Assembly: GCF_039555335.1 (NCBI RefSeq)
Contig: NC_092639.1
Coordinates: forward strand, 35,898,791 to 35,962,790
Direction: 5' to 3'
Source of the DNA: Amphiura filiformis
Lineage: Eukaryota > Echinodermata > Ophiuroidea > Amphilepidida > Amphiuridae
Length of the DNA: 64,000 nt
Every line of letters begins with the position of its first letter. Within the stretch, counting starts at the first letter, position 1. The position numbers were made by a program, and so were the translations under genes. Shown in pieces: positions 33,638-47,800 of this stretch. The notes beneath the pieces were generated by a model. The model had not been told where the DNA came from and searched no databases. It saw only the letters and a program-made list of their open reading frames with translations.

Positions 33638-35127
33638 CAGTGTGGTCCAAAAAGGACTTTACCCAACTTGAAAGCTTAATTTCTGGGAGTTCAGAATAGC
33701 TATTCCCAATATTTTTACATATTTTAAATATATATCTGTATAAAAATATGTGGTGCAAAAATGAGAGAAAAAGAAGAAAAATTGATAAAATGACAGCAAT
33801 TTTACGTCAATGGGTCGAAAATCACTTTGTCCACACGGAATTCAAATTGAATGATGGGATGTATCCGATTACTATCAGCATTGCGTTAGGCATAATGGGT
33901 AAACACAGAGGAGGCTTAAAGGCATTCCTACAATGCACTATGATTGGGAAATTTGATCAATATAACCTAATTTTAAAGGCAAAGTCCCCATTGCCACACA
34001 CACAAAATGGTAATTTTAAAACTGCAGCCAACAAGCTAATAGTTGAGACTTAGGACTGATATTTGATTTTCTTACAGGAAACATTCATATTGTCCCACTG
34101 CATTAATTTTATTCCTAAGTCTCGATGTTATAAATGTTAAATAATAGGATGAAAACACCAGATATTTGCACACAATTCCAATGCAAGGCATGATCAACTG
34201 TACCACATGTGTACAAAAGCCAGACATACAAGGTCAGAAACCCCATTGGGTTGTGGGAATGTCTTTAAACATCCTCTGGGGTAAACACCCTCGGCTTCAA
34301 TCCCGTGATTGACAAAGAATTATGAAATTAACAAATCAATCACAACTTATTTTTAACTAACTTTTTCATCGAATACTCTCAAAAATATGTTCATCAAAAA
34401 TATGCAACAACAATTTGAAACGCCATTCGTGATATGCGAGGTAAATTGTTGCGTATATAACTGACTCTGGAGTATGGAGTATTAGGCAGGAGTTCGGCCA
34501 GTTCTATTACGTCCACTCAGTCCTTCACATCTATTCAACATATAGTTACTTCTAATGTAGACTTACGATAGGTTTGGGTGGAATTCTCACATTCTGGAAA
34601 CGAATTCGAATTAACGCAGCAAGTCCAAAAAATATCTGTTCTTAAGTATACTTCTGCCAAAAAGTCATGTCTTGTATTGTAAATTGCCTTATAATGACAC
34701 CTTGAAATCCTGGCTAGAAATCCAAGCAGTCACAAAATGCAATCAAATTCAAAATCGCTCCAGGTGAAAGCATAATGTTTATGTTAATTTCGGGTACATT
34801 GTTTCATATGGCATGACTAGTGAGGATTAATATCTTAGATTGTAATAATTCGCTCATGCATGTGAAATTTTGAATGACAAGCCGAGGGTGTTTATCAATA
34901 TGAATGCCTAACACATCCCTGTTGGTAATCGGATACATCCCATTGAATTACGTGTGGACAAAGTGATTTTCGTCTCTGACGTAAAACTGGTGCCATTTTG
35001 TTACTTTAGCTTCTTTTTTTCTCTCCTTTTTTCACCACATATTCTTGGAAAGATATATATTTAGAATATGGAACACTTTTGACAATAGATGCTCAAAACT
35101 GGGTAAAGTTCTTTTTGGACCACCCTG
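33638..35127. mobile_element. Mariner-like long-TIR element
   Basis: CAGTGTGGTCCAAAAAGGAC and GTTCTTTTTGGACCACCCTG are the ends, each next to TA, as in Tc1/mariner elements. Inverted repeats extend about 250-280 nt. A second inverted pair (ACACCCTCGGCTT near 34285, complement near 34875) is nested inside. No transposase recognised. Confidence 0.8.
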
Positions 35128-35129
35128 TA

Positions 35130-35742
35130 GATTTCTTTTAAGATACCGGATGTTATATACTTCAACAACTTCCGACAAATTAGGCATAATATGATACATA
35201 TTGATTGATTGAGTGTTTGAAATATTGTTGACCCTGACTAATTATATCTTTTAAAAATATCGGTACAAATAATTTGAATCTTACATATAGTTCAGCTTTT
35301 GTTTAAATTTTAGGGTATGAAAAATTTGGCTTCTTGGACATGCTGCTGTAATTGCACCTGAATCTATTTCATTGTGGAACCCTAACTATATTATCAACAA
35401 TTACGGCACAGAAGCAGGGCCGGTCGTATTCTTAGAGTGCTTTATATCACGAAGATGTCAATTGCGATTGACGGAATTATAGTCATGGCATCAATTATTG
35501 ACAACTCGTTTACTTAATGAAGTGGCGCAATCTTTACAATTTATGAATAATACTTGACGGCCAAAGATATTAAATTTGGAGATTGAAATGTTTTTGAAGT
35601 AAATTTAAACTGGCTATACAACAAGGAACTTGACTTGCTGTCCGACTTGACTATTTCAATAGCGGTTGGCTGGATCACGAATTTAGTCAAGAACACCAAA
35701 TTTTGTCAGCAACACCAATTTTTTAAAAAATATTTCAGAATC
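35130..35742 (+). other. Upstream region of copy B
   Basis: Should contain the promoter and 5' UTR of copy B. No TATA box or other element could be chosen with confidence in this AT-rich sequence. Confidence 0.4.
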
Positions 35743-35806
35743 ATGATACCTCTGGCAGGATTGCTTTTATTATTTCGTGTGTACGGAGTGTACGGAAACA
35801 ATGAAG
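35743..35806 (+). CDS. Copy B exon: signal peptide
   Basis: ATG opens [18 protein letters not shown], a hydrophobic secretion signal, and the exon leaves in phase 1 at gtaagc, matching the CUB1 entry phase. An in-frame ATG at 35635 would add 36 residues before the hydrophobic core; the later ATG gives the better signal peptide and is preferred. No promoter element was recognised upstream. Confidence 0.75.
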
Positions 35807-38800
35807 GTAAGCTTCAACTTCAATAATTCTTGTCAACGCCTAAATAGTCTTTAGCCGTGTATTACAAACGTAAAAATTAAAGAACGTGGAATACGTGAAT
35901 CTCTTTTTCAAATTTCATTTAATGGATAGCAAAATGGATATTTTCAGGACCAATTTTTCTTCTTTTCTTTTTTAAAAAGGTTAGGTAGGTACAAAGTTAT
36001 GTATAAGAATAGCACAATGTAATCGATGATGCAACTCTGAAGTCAATGTTTATGTAAGTTATGGTAAATACTTTCCAGTGATATTATTTTGGTCTTTCTC
36101 ATTGCAGGTATATGCGGCTCAGAAACAAAAGATATGCAAAATACCAACATGATAACAATAACATCTCCCAATTATCCGTATTACTACCCATCTGCAGTGG
36201 ATTGTACATGGTATTTCTCTGCTAATGATATCAAAGGCAGTTTCGCTATCCATTTCCTCAAATTTGACACACAACCAGAGAAAGATACCCTAACAATTGG
36301 TGTCGGTAACATAGTCACATCTCAAATAACAGCTTTATCGTTTTCATCGTGGATTTCAAGCGTCGTTGTAGCGGTTATTGAGGAGCAAGCAGTATGGATG
36401 AACTTTCACTCTGATTTTGCAAAGTCTAGCCGAGGATTTGAAATACAAATCGAAAGAGTTAAAGAAACAGGTAATATTGCGTAACAATAAATGGGTAAGT
36501 CAATATTGACCAGCATTATATATCCCTTCTTTGAAAACTATAATGATGCTCATAAACAGAATATGCTGCATATCTTGTTTCAAAACATTTGCAGATTGCG
36601 ATTGTAAATGTTGCTTCAAGTTTGGACAGGGGCTATTTTAGTGTGTCTCCTGGCACGTTCGTGCAGTGTGATTAAAAATTCGTGCAGTGACAATTAAAAA
36701 TCCGTGCTTAAAATATGTAGTTGAGATGCTTGGCCTTTCTTACGATTACCAATGGTTACTGCCAGGCAAAATGTTAATTTTTCGCGCACTCTGAGCGCAT
36801 TAACACTTCATCAACACTTCAGCATCCCTTCCTTAGAAACCTCATTTCATTGACCAGTCCGGTCCGACTGCCTGATCAGGAAGTACTGCCGAATCAGGCA
36901 GTATGTTGCCGAGTCAGGCAACACAGGCTTTAGTAACCCTTCCGAATTTGACAGACTAAGGACTAAATTGTTCATGGTGATTTTATAAAAGATCGGGGAA
37001 ATTTTACTTTGACACATGAGCTACATGTAAGTTGACAATTTTTCACCGGGCGAAAAATAATTCCACCTGGAGGAAAATAATTTAAATAACAAAACAATTT
37101 CTAACGGTTTTTTAAAAATTTGATTTAAATATGCAAATTAACTTTATTTTAACTAAAATTGATGAAAAAAATACTACTAATTGTACATCCATTGATAATT
37201 TTATTTATTTCACCTACTTCTTTACTCTAAACCAAGAAATAACGGTATATTAAAAGATGCTCTATATGAAATAGAGCATTGCATTGTGGGATACCATGCT
37301 GCCTGACTCGGCAACATACTGCCTAATTCGGCAGTACTTCCTGATCAGGCAGTCGGACCGGACTGTTGACACCTCATTTCATTGGGATCGATGAATATAG
37401 AAAAAAATAAAAGAAGAAGAAGAGAAAACTGGAGAAAATGGGAAAGGAGACAGATAATAGAAAAGGGGGGTCCAGGTTTTTGAAATGGGGAGCAGGGTGA
37501 CAAATAACAGGTAAACTGGATGGGCAAATGCACACCTAGTAAATTATTTTGCCCACCCATTAATTTAAACCTTCACACTGCCCCCAAAGTGTGCACCCAG
37601 TAAATAATTGTGACCAAACAAATATTGGCACCATAAGATAATCATTCAATTATATAGTACCGTAGAATTCCGTCTAGAAGCATATATGCCTCTAAACGAG
37701 GGTTTTTTTTAACGAAAGATATGAAAGGCCAATCAAAGGCTTCTCAAAAACATTGCAATAGATTGGTCTTACAAATATACATGTTTGTAAAGCCGCCTTT
37801 ATCAGTAATATAGTTGTTCAAACTCCAAATAACGTTTTTGTTGAGAGTGTCTGCCTCTTGTCTCTTGTGTCAAAAAAACCTCGTTTAGAGGCATATATGC
37901 TTGTAGACGGAATTTTACGGTATATCATTATGATCTCTTGAAATCAACTGTTGCTGTTTAAAGTTTTATCTTTCAATTACATTTGCCATATTTATTTCAA
38001 CTTCGGAGCAAGGATAAATATCATACAGTACCCAATGGTTAGGAGGCTAGAACTATTAAAATTATTTCGAGAAATTTCCACACAATACCTGTAAAAATTC
38101 ATGGAACCTATAAATGTTGCTAAAATGAAGTCCTTTAGTGAAAAAGCAAATACAAGAAACGTATCTTTTACCTTATATTATCAGAAATTAAGTCCGGTTC
38201 AGAGAACATCTTATGACGCAAGTAGTTTGATTCTTTCTTCAATGGAAACCAAGTACAAATAATTTGGCTAAATTTTGCCTATATTATCTGAAATTAAGTC
38301 CAGTTCAGAGCACATCTTACGGCTCATCTCATGTAGCTATAAAATTAATATAATTTTGCAATTGTAACCTTACAGATAAAGCTTTTAGAGCTAATTGGTT
38401 CCTTCTTTAGTGAAAAACGTGCTAAACATCGTCATGTGCGAATGACAATAACGTATCCCTATCTGCATACAACCATACACCTTCTGGAAGTTCTGGTATA
38501 TAATCATGTATATGAAAATCCTGTTTTGTGAGTGTATACCAATTAAAAGTTAGTGGGGGTAATTTTTTAATATAGCGTTCTGAAAGAAACCATCTTGTGT
38601 GAGGCATATTGTAAGAGTTTGTTCATAATGATAATGTGATATGAGCCCTATCCAAGATATAATCATGATTTTTCTGTCTTAAATATTCATTTTAAAAGGC
38701 TATAAGCTTAAATGAAGATCCTTGATTAAAATTTAGGTGCGTAAAAAATAGGTATTATATACAAATTGGAAGCTAAAACTCGATATGAATGTTTTATTTT

Positions 38801-41800
38801 ATACCACAAAAATAAATTATGTTCATGATTCATCTGGTATACTTTACTGGTGCTAAATATATAGCTCTCAAAATTCATGATATTGTACAGACATTTCCAT
38901 CAAGCGATCAGTATTGATGAATTTTAATCACAAATTTCTTGACGCATAAAAGATTTGTGCATATCTTGTATAAAGTGCTTAAAAATACTACATGTAATTT
39001 TTAAGATCGGCATTTGGTGTCAATTTTTTGTAATTCAGACTCTGTGGAGCAAGCGCGAAGCCATGGCCGCCCTAGATCCACCCTGTACCCCACCCCCTCC
39101 CCCCACCCACAACGCTTTGCACAACGTTTACAAAGTCTGCTCGGAAGCTTTCCATTTGCTGGCGTGCAGTGACTTTTTACTCCTAAAATAGCCCCTGATT
39201 GGACCAATGTAGTTCATGACATATATCAGTGTGAAAGACGTTAAAACTATACTGTCACTTTACTTATGCTTATTTGTGGTGTTTGTGGATGTGTGGGATT
39301 GTTTGGTGGAGGTGTGTGGTGAGGAATGAACTTAAGGTTTGTGCCGGGTAAGTGTGTGTGGGTACGTGCATTTATATGAACATGATTATTGCACTTGTTT
39401 GTTTGTTGACATTCAAAAAGGGGCTAGCATATTTTGTCATGGCATATCGCAATTTCAATGCTACATAAAGATAGTTTCTTGCATAGTCATTATTCCAAAA
39501 GGGGCTATTGTATTACAAATCTGTAAAATGCGTTGGAAGCAGAATTTATTTCTGCGCATTTTGACACCTTATTTGATACGATAGCTCAGAAAACAATAAA
39601 ACACCTGTCAATTTAAAGTAGTGAGGGCCAGATTTGAAAGTTGCACTTACATACAATACAAAAACACTCAGATATCATTACACAGATTTCCTTCCAATTA
39701 TACTGAATTCAAAATCAATACAATTTACTGCAACTTTCAAATCTTGGGTTACATTGATTTAAATGTACGCTGTGACGTCAATATTTAGTCAATTGCTACA
39801 AATGAGGTGTCAAAATGTGCAAAAATATATTCTGCTTCCAACGCATTTTACAGATTTGTAATACAATCGCCCGTTTTTGAATAATGGTCATTATTTAAGG
39901 GGGTTAGTTGCTTTTTTTGAGATGTTTATTTCAAATGTTAAAGCAATACATCTTTATGTAGCATTGAAATTGTAATATGCCATTTACACCAGTGTACTGG
40001 TCCATTGTCTTAATGATGTCATCAGTATCACAGCATTAAGTAAAATCAGTATCATCATAAAGCAGGGCGGAGCGATGCACACCGACATCGCCTGGTTAAT
40101 AATTAGGCTACATTGTACAGCAGAGACACTAAAATCAAAACCCGGGATCGATACACGTGAATGTGCTTTGCATTTGATTAGAAAATGATGAATATCTCAA
40201 GTAATTTTTTTATTCTAAAGAAGCCATATTTCGATGCTTGCACTTGAATATATGTGTTGAAAGGATATGATAATCGTTAGCCTGCATATTGAGAAAGAAC
40301 CGTGCGTATTGAGCTCAAAAACTGACAAAAATTATGATTTTATATGTGCCGAACTATAGCGCAGCGTAGGCCACTGGTGGAGGCAGTCTAAAAGCAGATG
40401 ACCTCATGGCGTATACAATGCTCACTGACATCTACAGAGGTCAGTTACCAGGCTATTGTCAATAGCCTATAGCCTTAGTCGGATGTCCCTCGGCCCGTTA
40501 TGCGTCTCAAAACTATTAAACAGGTCGGAACAAAATGGCCATGTATGGCTGTGGATTCAACCTACCATGGCGATTTCTGCCATGATGATATCGGGGCGAT
40601 GACACTGTGCGGTGTAACTTGTAAGTATCTTGTAAAATAATTTGTTCCCAGTTCCCAGATAAATCGCACTATGTCAATCAAATAATCAAATAAATAAAAA
40701 ATCACGTTAAAGAACTTTTGCAATTTCAATGCTGCATTAAAATTATTTGATGCATTGCTTTACATGTTGAATACAATGGATTATTATTATTTGGTTCAAA
40801 TTGTGAAGCTCTTACTTGCTATATTATTTGAATCCATGGAAAGGTTTGAAAATGAGAAAGTTTCGTAAAATTCTTACATTCTTTCAGGGACACTCTGTAT
40901 TGGCTTGCAACCGTGGACGTCGGCAGGGAAACGCTTCACATAAATTCGGACACATTCCAATTGAGGACGTCCTCGGTTGCCAGAAGCCACCACGAGGCAT
41001 ATGACGTAAAAAGGCATTTAAGGCTATGGCTGCATTTGCCGATTTGGAGTGTAAAAAATCTCCACGGTTAGGCGGAAAATTTCAGTACGTACGGTGTGTG
41101 TATCACGTACTTGTATTCACCGGCAAGGGATGTGAGGATTATGGTGGGGTGGGGTAGATTGAAAAATAAAACCAGGTATTATGGTTCCGTCTTCTCAAGG
41201 GATTATTGTTTGTATTGATTAATGTCATAACAAAGCAGTCATAAGGTTGAAATTACATGATAAAATTTATCGCAAGACACAATTGTTACACTTTTTCATG
41301 CTTTGTTCTAGGGAAATATATATTACACTGCAAACAATTTGCAGAAACATAAGGGAACAAACCAAAAGTTCGATGACGTTGTATAAACGAAAGACCTTTC
41401 ATGTGGCAGTCAAAAAGTTTAAAAAAGTTTGTAAAAAAATAGTCAAAACACAAAGTTGAACTTTTGGGTTGCAATTTCCAACATTTTACACTTACGTTTC
41501 AGGGAGGAGTCGGATTCCTAACGAACGGACTTTCGTTCATAGGGCGTGAGAGTGAAAAACAGTGAAGAACAGAGTGAAAAACGGGCACATTTCTTAAAGA
41601 GGGCATTTCTTCAAAAGTTGTGAGCCAATTAAACTAATTGTTTTGGTTTATTAAAGCTAACGATTTAAGGTTTCTTTACATACCAACATATTTTGGATCA
41701 ACTTTTCAGAAATAGGAGAAAAAGAGGGCACAATGGGGGTTCTGTTTTTATTGGGACACCCTGTACATACATGTGCTTGGATGTTATTGTTGAATGTAGA

Positions 41801-44800
41801 TTTCCGTTAAACTAAGCTTATTACACTTGATGCTTTCTTCTTGCGTATTGGTCAACTTGAAAGCTGAAGCTTTTACCATGTTTACTCTTATGTTACTCCT
41901 ATATGAAAGGATTACTTTAATGGCTATTTTACATGATGCTATGCGGATGATTGGTCAACTTGAAAGCTGAAGCTTTTACCATGTTGTCACTCCTATATGA
42001 AAGGATTACTTTAATGGCTATTTTTACATGATGCTAAATAATATTAAATCAAAGTAATTCTTTGTCATTTTTTTGCGTCTGTTTATGTAAGAAAATGGTC
42101 CACATTTACGACCCACCAAAAATATATTGGCTACGGGTCTGATCAGGCATGATTTTTTTGCCGTGTCAAATAATTTGTACGTAGGGTGGTGGAGGGTTAA
42201 AATGGACCACATTTTCCACCCACAAAAAATATGTCTGATCAGGCATGATATTTGTTTGCCGTGTCAAATATTTTTTTTGTGTGTATTACATAGGGTGGTG
42301 GAGGGTTTGTGAATCATAATATTGGTTGACCTCGTTGATCAGTACTTCTCTGTATGCATAGTTTTCTGTGCGCAGTGAAAGTGTGGTTGTGTCTTATTGT
42401 TCGGAGAGGATTATGGTATTGCGAAAGGTGGTGAAATTATATTGTAAATATTTGTCGTTTATTGTTTATTTAGGGTTTATTGTTTGTATTCATCAATGTC
42501 ATAATATAACAATCATAAGGTTGAATTACATATTAAAATTCAAATACAATAATCTTTGTCAATTTAGGGCTTTTGGTAGCACATGTGGCATCAACTTGGA
42601 ACTAACGAGATTCTACATGACTGTATCATTCAAATTGTCGTAAGATGCACAGGTTTAGATTCATGACGTGTTAACATAAGTGAGGACTTTCTTTTTGTGT
42701 TGTGTGTATTTCAGTGCCCTGCAAGCAGACTAATGTATGGTGCAATACTGGTGACACATGCGTGGGCGAAGTTTTTATGTGCACGGATTACCCGGAGTGT
42801 CTTAACACGTCTTTGAGCTGTGGTGAGTAAAATCAATGATAGGCAAATAGAATTTATTAAATTCAAGAAAAACTCTCAAATCTACATGTTTTCTGTTTGG
42901 TACAAGTGTGGTAGTACAGCTCAACTGATCATACTTTTCCTACATTCGACCTTGCATGATTTTTGAGTTGACACAGTCATGAAAATAACTATAGATACTT
43001 GACAGACCATTAGTAGCCCAGTTCTGAACCTTTTCACTGATCATTCATAACAATAGGTATCTGATGGATCAGTGAAGATAAGAAGGATTATAATATATCC
43101 GTAACCTTGATATTATAGTACATCTCGAGGAAAAGTGCAATGGACATGTTTTCATTTTATGTTTCAAATATCCCGCGCATGAAAATTGAGTATTTAACCC
43201 AAAATGGAAAATGGAACAATTTATTGGAAATCTGTTTTAACAGATTTTTTTGACATCTTTTTCTGCACTGTATTATACCTAAATTAAGAAATTTGATAAT
43301 TATTCAAAGAAAATATAGGTCAACCTGTCTGGTTAGGAAAAGTACGGTAAGTTGAGCTGTACATCTTTTGAAAGATGCCCTACCTACTACACTTCGTGCA
43401 AACCCAACACCTGAGCGATTACCTGGGCGAGAAGGTTGCAGCCCTGGGGTTGTCGTCTAATATGAATCAATTCCCTACCCACACGCACGGGTTGAACATC
43501 TAAGACAGAAGGTTGCAGCCCTGGGGCTGCCGCCTAATATGAATCAATTCCCTACCCATACGCACGGGTTGAAAATCTAAGACAAATAAGTTCAGATACT
43601 AAGTTTTTACTACAGTCTGTCCCAAAAAAGTGGTGTAACCAAAAAATGTACTACGGGTTGACGTTTGGTGCAATTGGTATTAATAGAGAGATTGCGAAAT
43701 TTACGTGAAACGTGATACGGGAACACCAACCGCATGCTACATTAGTCGAAAATTAGTTAGTATGCCCTCTAGAGGGTGAAATCCATTGTGAATTGGTCAA
43801 TACGTTGCGGTTGGAAGCAAAAAGTGACGTTCCAAAATGACAAAAAAGGCATAACAAAATGTAGAAAATGTTCATATGTTTGTCGTGTTTTGAAGCGAAT
43901 CAAAGTATCCAAATAGAACAAGAAGTCCGACATGTAATAAAATCCATTTTGGAGGTTACAATTTGACCTAGTATAGACAAGAAGAAATAAATAAATAAAT
44001 TTCGATTTTCTTACGGCATAATGCGGAATGAATTGCATGTTTAAGCCAATCACAACATTGTACCTTATATCATGTATATGTAGAAAAATAATTATCAAGC
44101 ACGAATCACGTGGATTATATAAAACAAACTCATATTGACCATAAATACGAATAAAAACAGCCGTCTCTCACCACAAGATATTCAAACTTCCCGGGCACCG
44201 AGTGGCAATGACGATCCATTAACAAAATGAAGGCTGACGACAATTGAGCACAAATAACCATGACGTCATTGCCACCGGCAATTTCGACGCGGAAATTTTG
44301 AATTCGTTTTTATGGTCAATTTGAGGTTGTTTTAAATAAAACCACGTGATTCGTGCTTGATAATTGTTTTTCTAACATATAAGACACAATGTTGTGATTG
44401 CCAGAATGTTTAAACCAATACAACTAACTAGTTGATTTCTATAAGTGGAATAGGCAATTATTTTCCTTAGTAACGTCAATGTCATGTTCATTTAAAATAT
44501 ATAAAAACTGTTAACTATAAGTTTAACATCGTCGTTCCTTATGTGACTTAGGAAGTGTATGACGTATTAATTAAACAGTACTTATTTAAATGCACGTTTT
44601 TGTGATTATTTTTAGTGGTAAGGGGGTGATAGAGTTATACGCAGTCTAATGTTCAGATATCGGTAGGCCCATATTTTCACGTACTTGAAACGTACTTTTC
44701 TCTAAGAAATTCGCGACCAACTTTAAGAAAATGGAGTAACTTTTTCCAAATTTTAACACTTGCAGTTCAGACTTCCTTCTACATACATACCGATTTGGTT

Positions 44801-47800
44801 TTTTTAAATTATAATTTATGCATAGTTTATTTAATAAAATGCAACCTATAGTATTTAGGCAAATTAAAAGTAGCGGTTCATAAAGGTTTTCGTGGATGTA
44901 AAATAGTCACTATATCCGCCATGTATAGGAAGTACCATTGGGATACCTATTCTGTAACGACAACTACAACAACAGCAATAACCACCACCACCACCACCAT
45001 CATTACATCAATATACAAAATGGAACAAAAGTGAATATAATATGTGACTGGACGCGGCGAATCAGCCGTAAAGTCGGCCCCGGTCAATTTTGTTTTATTT
45101 CGTGTTTAGAAAATATATACCATAAGCTTTAAAATGGTATATCATTTGACTTCAAACGATATCCAAAAGCAAGGTTATGATTTGTTGAACTTTGCTCCTT
45201 CAACAAAATGGTGTTTTTTTTCGGTTCTACATGTGTCTCTTTTTCTACATTTCTGGTAATAAATATCCAACAGTCATAATTGGCGGTCAATTCAAATCAT
45301 CCCCAAGTTAACGAGGTTCAGAAATATCCTCTCATTGTTCATTGTTGATTAATATACATACCTAGACTAAATACAATGCTTTGTTATCTACCACTTGAAC
45401 AGGATTTAGCCAAAGCAAACAAAGACAAGAACTATTCTATAGAAATAGGTAGAAGCTTATTATCCTCTTCATCAGTATTATTGATTGATTTAAGGGGGTC
45501 GATCTTTTGTGCGTAATTATAGAGGGCCAGGGATTCACTCTATCATTAAAAAATTATTTGAAGAAGTCAAAGAGCCCTAGGAATAAAAACTGTAGTGTAA
45601 TTCACACCAGATACAATTTCTTTATACGACAAAAATAAATTTTTGTAATCGATCAAAAAACAAACGTTTTATATCAATTTTAAATTTAGCCTGAATCCGT
45701 AAATATGGTACCTCTCGCCCTTTTTTTGGTCAAGGCTATTTTTACCATTATGCAGCGAACCATTGTTGAAGCTATTTCACATACATGTACAAAACATTCT
45801 AGAGAAAGAATGAGGACTTATAGTGTTGAAATATCGTTTATTGATTTCGAATGATAATGTTATGAAGTCGTAAATTCTAAGGTCACATTCCTAAAACCAA
45901 AACAAAACATTGCGACGCGATAATTCCCGACTTACGCAATTTCATCATCACATCAGTGTCTTTATTATTTGTTTGAAACCTTTCCCAAACGTTCATGCTA
46001 TTTATGCATAAAACGGCTAATCTATCTTTACAAAACGCGTCTTTTTAGTAAACAAAAGGCTAAAGATGGCATTATGAGATTTATCTTTTATCATCACACT
46101 CATCCGCTCAACTGCCACGGTGGCCGAGCGGTAAAGCGCTAGACGCGTAATCGAAGGAAGTTTAGAATCGCTGGTTCGAGTCCCGACGAAGCCTGTGGAA
46201 ACTTTTTTTTTCTTCAAAATTCATGATCGCATTCCGAAATGAGTCACTTGTCAGTAAATCATGTATCCTTAAACAGCGTTTGATAAGATACTTGTTGCAA
46301 CGAATTGATACACCTATGAATACGACATTCACATACATTTTACACTTTAACTCAGAATACAATTTCCCGAGTTTACGGCTGATTCGCTGCGTCCACTCAC
46401 ATATTAATACACCAGAAGGTCAAATTATGAAATTATAGCCTGTACAAGAATACATAAAAAAACCAAGATATATATTATGTAAAAGTTTATTGGTATTCAT
46501 CCTTGAGGTTTTAATATTATTATAGTACCAATTACTCATAACTATACAATCACTTTTCCTCTACCAGATAATCAGTCGGCATCCAGAAGTATATAAGGCG
46601 GAGGTGCCCTATTTAGCGTTAGCTTTGGACATTGAATTATTCTATTTATTTTATTAATTAATTAATTAATTAATTAATCAAATGTCCAAAGCTAACTTTA
46701 AATAGGGCGCCTCCATCTAATGAACAAAATATTATTTTTAATGCAGAAATTGATTGTCAAATTGACACTCTAATTTTCCCATACAGAGGTGTGTGATGAC
46801 GATATTGATTTTAAGTGTTATTCTGGCGTTGGGTGCGTAGACAAGGCTCTAGAGTGCGATGGTGTCAGAAACTGTATGGATGGATCGGATGAATGGGCTT
46901 GCTGTGAGTATTAAACACCCCCGCCCACCCACACAACGCCTACACCCACACATATCCAATTAAACGGAATAAACTGGATATTCGTAAATATGCCGTTTAT
47001 TCCGTTATAATGTTTATAGACAGATAAAATTTAAAGATTTAAAATGAAAAACTCGTGTTTGTGGCGTTTTTGTACGAAATATAGAAGGAATTCATTGTAA
47101 ATGAAACAAATCATTGAAAAGAGCAGATTCTAAACGTGTAAATTGAAAAAGAATTGTTGTACTACTATTTGCTTACTGCAAACCCGAATACTCATCATAC
47201 TCTCTTCCCAAGCATGTAGTCATGCTCATGGTAGTGTGTTGACTGGTATAGCACGATATTCAAATGCAAAATACAGGAGTGCCTAGCGGGCTACATAGTG
47301 GCAGAAAATTTTCCAAAATATAGGTCACAAACACCCATGTTCTCTCTATTTTATCACGAATTTTTAACTTCACCTAGGATTAGGGGGGTTGAAAGGTATT
47401 CCAGCCCCGCACCAAAATTATTCAGGGCTGAGCCCCCAAGCCCCCCCCCCCTTCCTAAGCCTATGTATGTCATAATAGCTGCATCCAGTAGATTAATGTT
47501 AATTCGCATAGAATTCTCCTCGTTTTGCATGTGTGTGTGAGTACCGCCCTCCTCAAATTTACCATGATTTAAACGCATCCCTACTTCCTCCCACGTAACC
47601 CATACACACCCAAAACACATTTATGAAGAAAAAAGCAATATAATTGTGTGGAAAGGCTGTGATTTTTCATCATCCATATCCATTATTCTAGCAATAAGAT
47701 ATATTCTTAAACACTTGAGAATGTTCTTGCAATCTTATTGGTTCTTACCCGTGTGATATGACACAATATCACACACCTTAGCGCGTGTGTGTCGACGCGA

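Larger units (their letters stand above)
36627..39197. mobile_element. 2.57-kb TIR element in copy B intron 2
   Basis: CAGGGGCTATTTTAG at the left and its perfect complement at the right (15 bp); copy A is uninterrupted at this point. TTGGA lies on both sides, a possible short target duplication. No transposase recognised, so non-autonomous; superfamily undecided. Two other MITEs sit inside. Confidence 0.8.

Noticed and set aside
33748-34053. 101-codon forward open frame
   Set aside because: Lies within the left arm and interior of the mariner-like long-TIR element, and the arm part recurs inverted; not a gene.
37345-37560. 71-codon reverse-strand frame inside the copy B intron
   Set aside because: Spans the edge of a nested MITE and A-rich DNA; no domain.
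44938-45005. Asn/His-rich coding stretch
   Set aside because: Translation of an (AAC/ACC)n microsatellite in a copy B intron.
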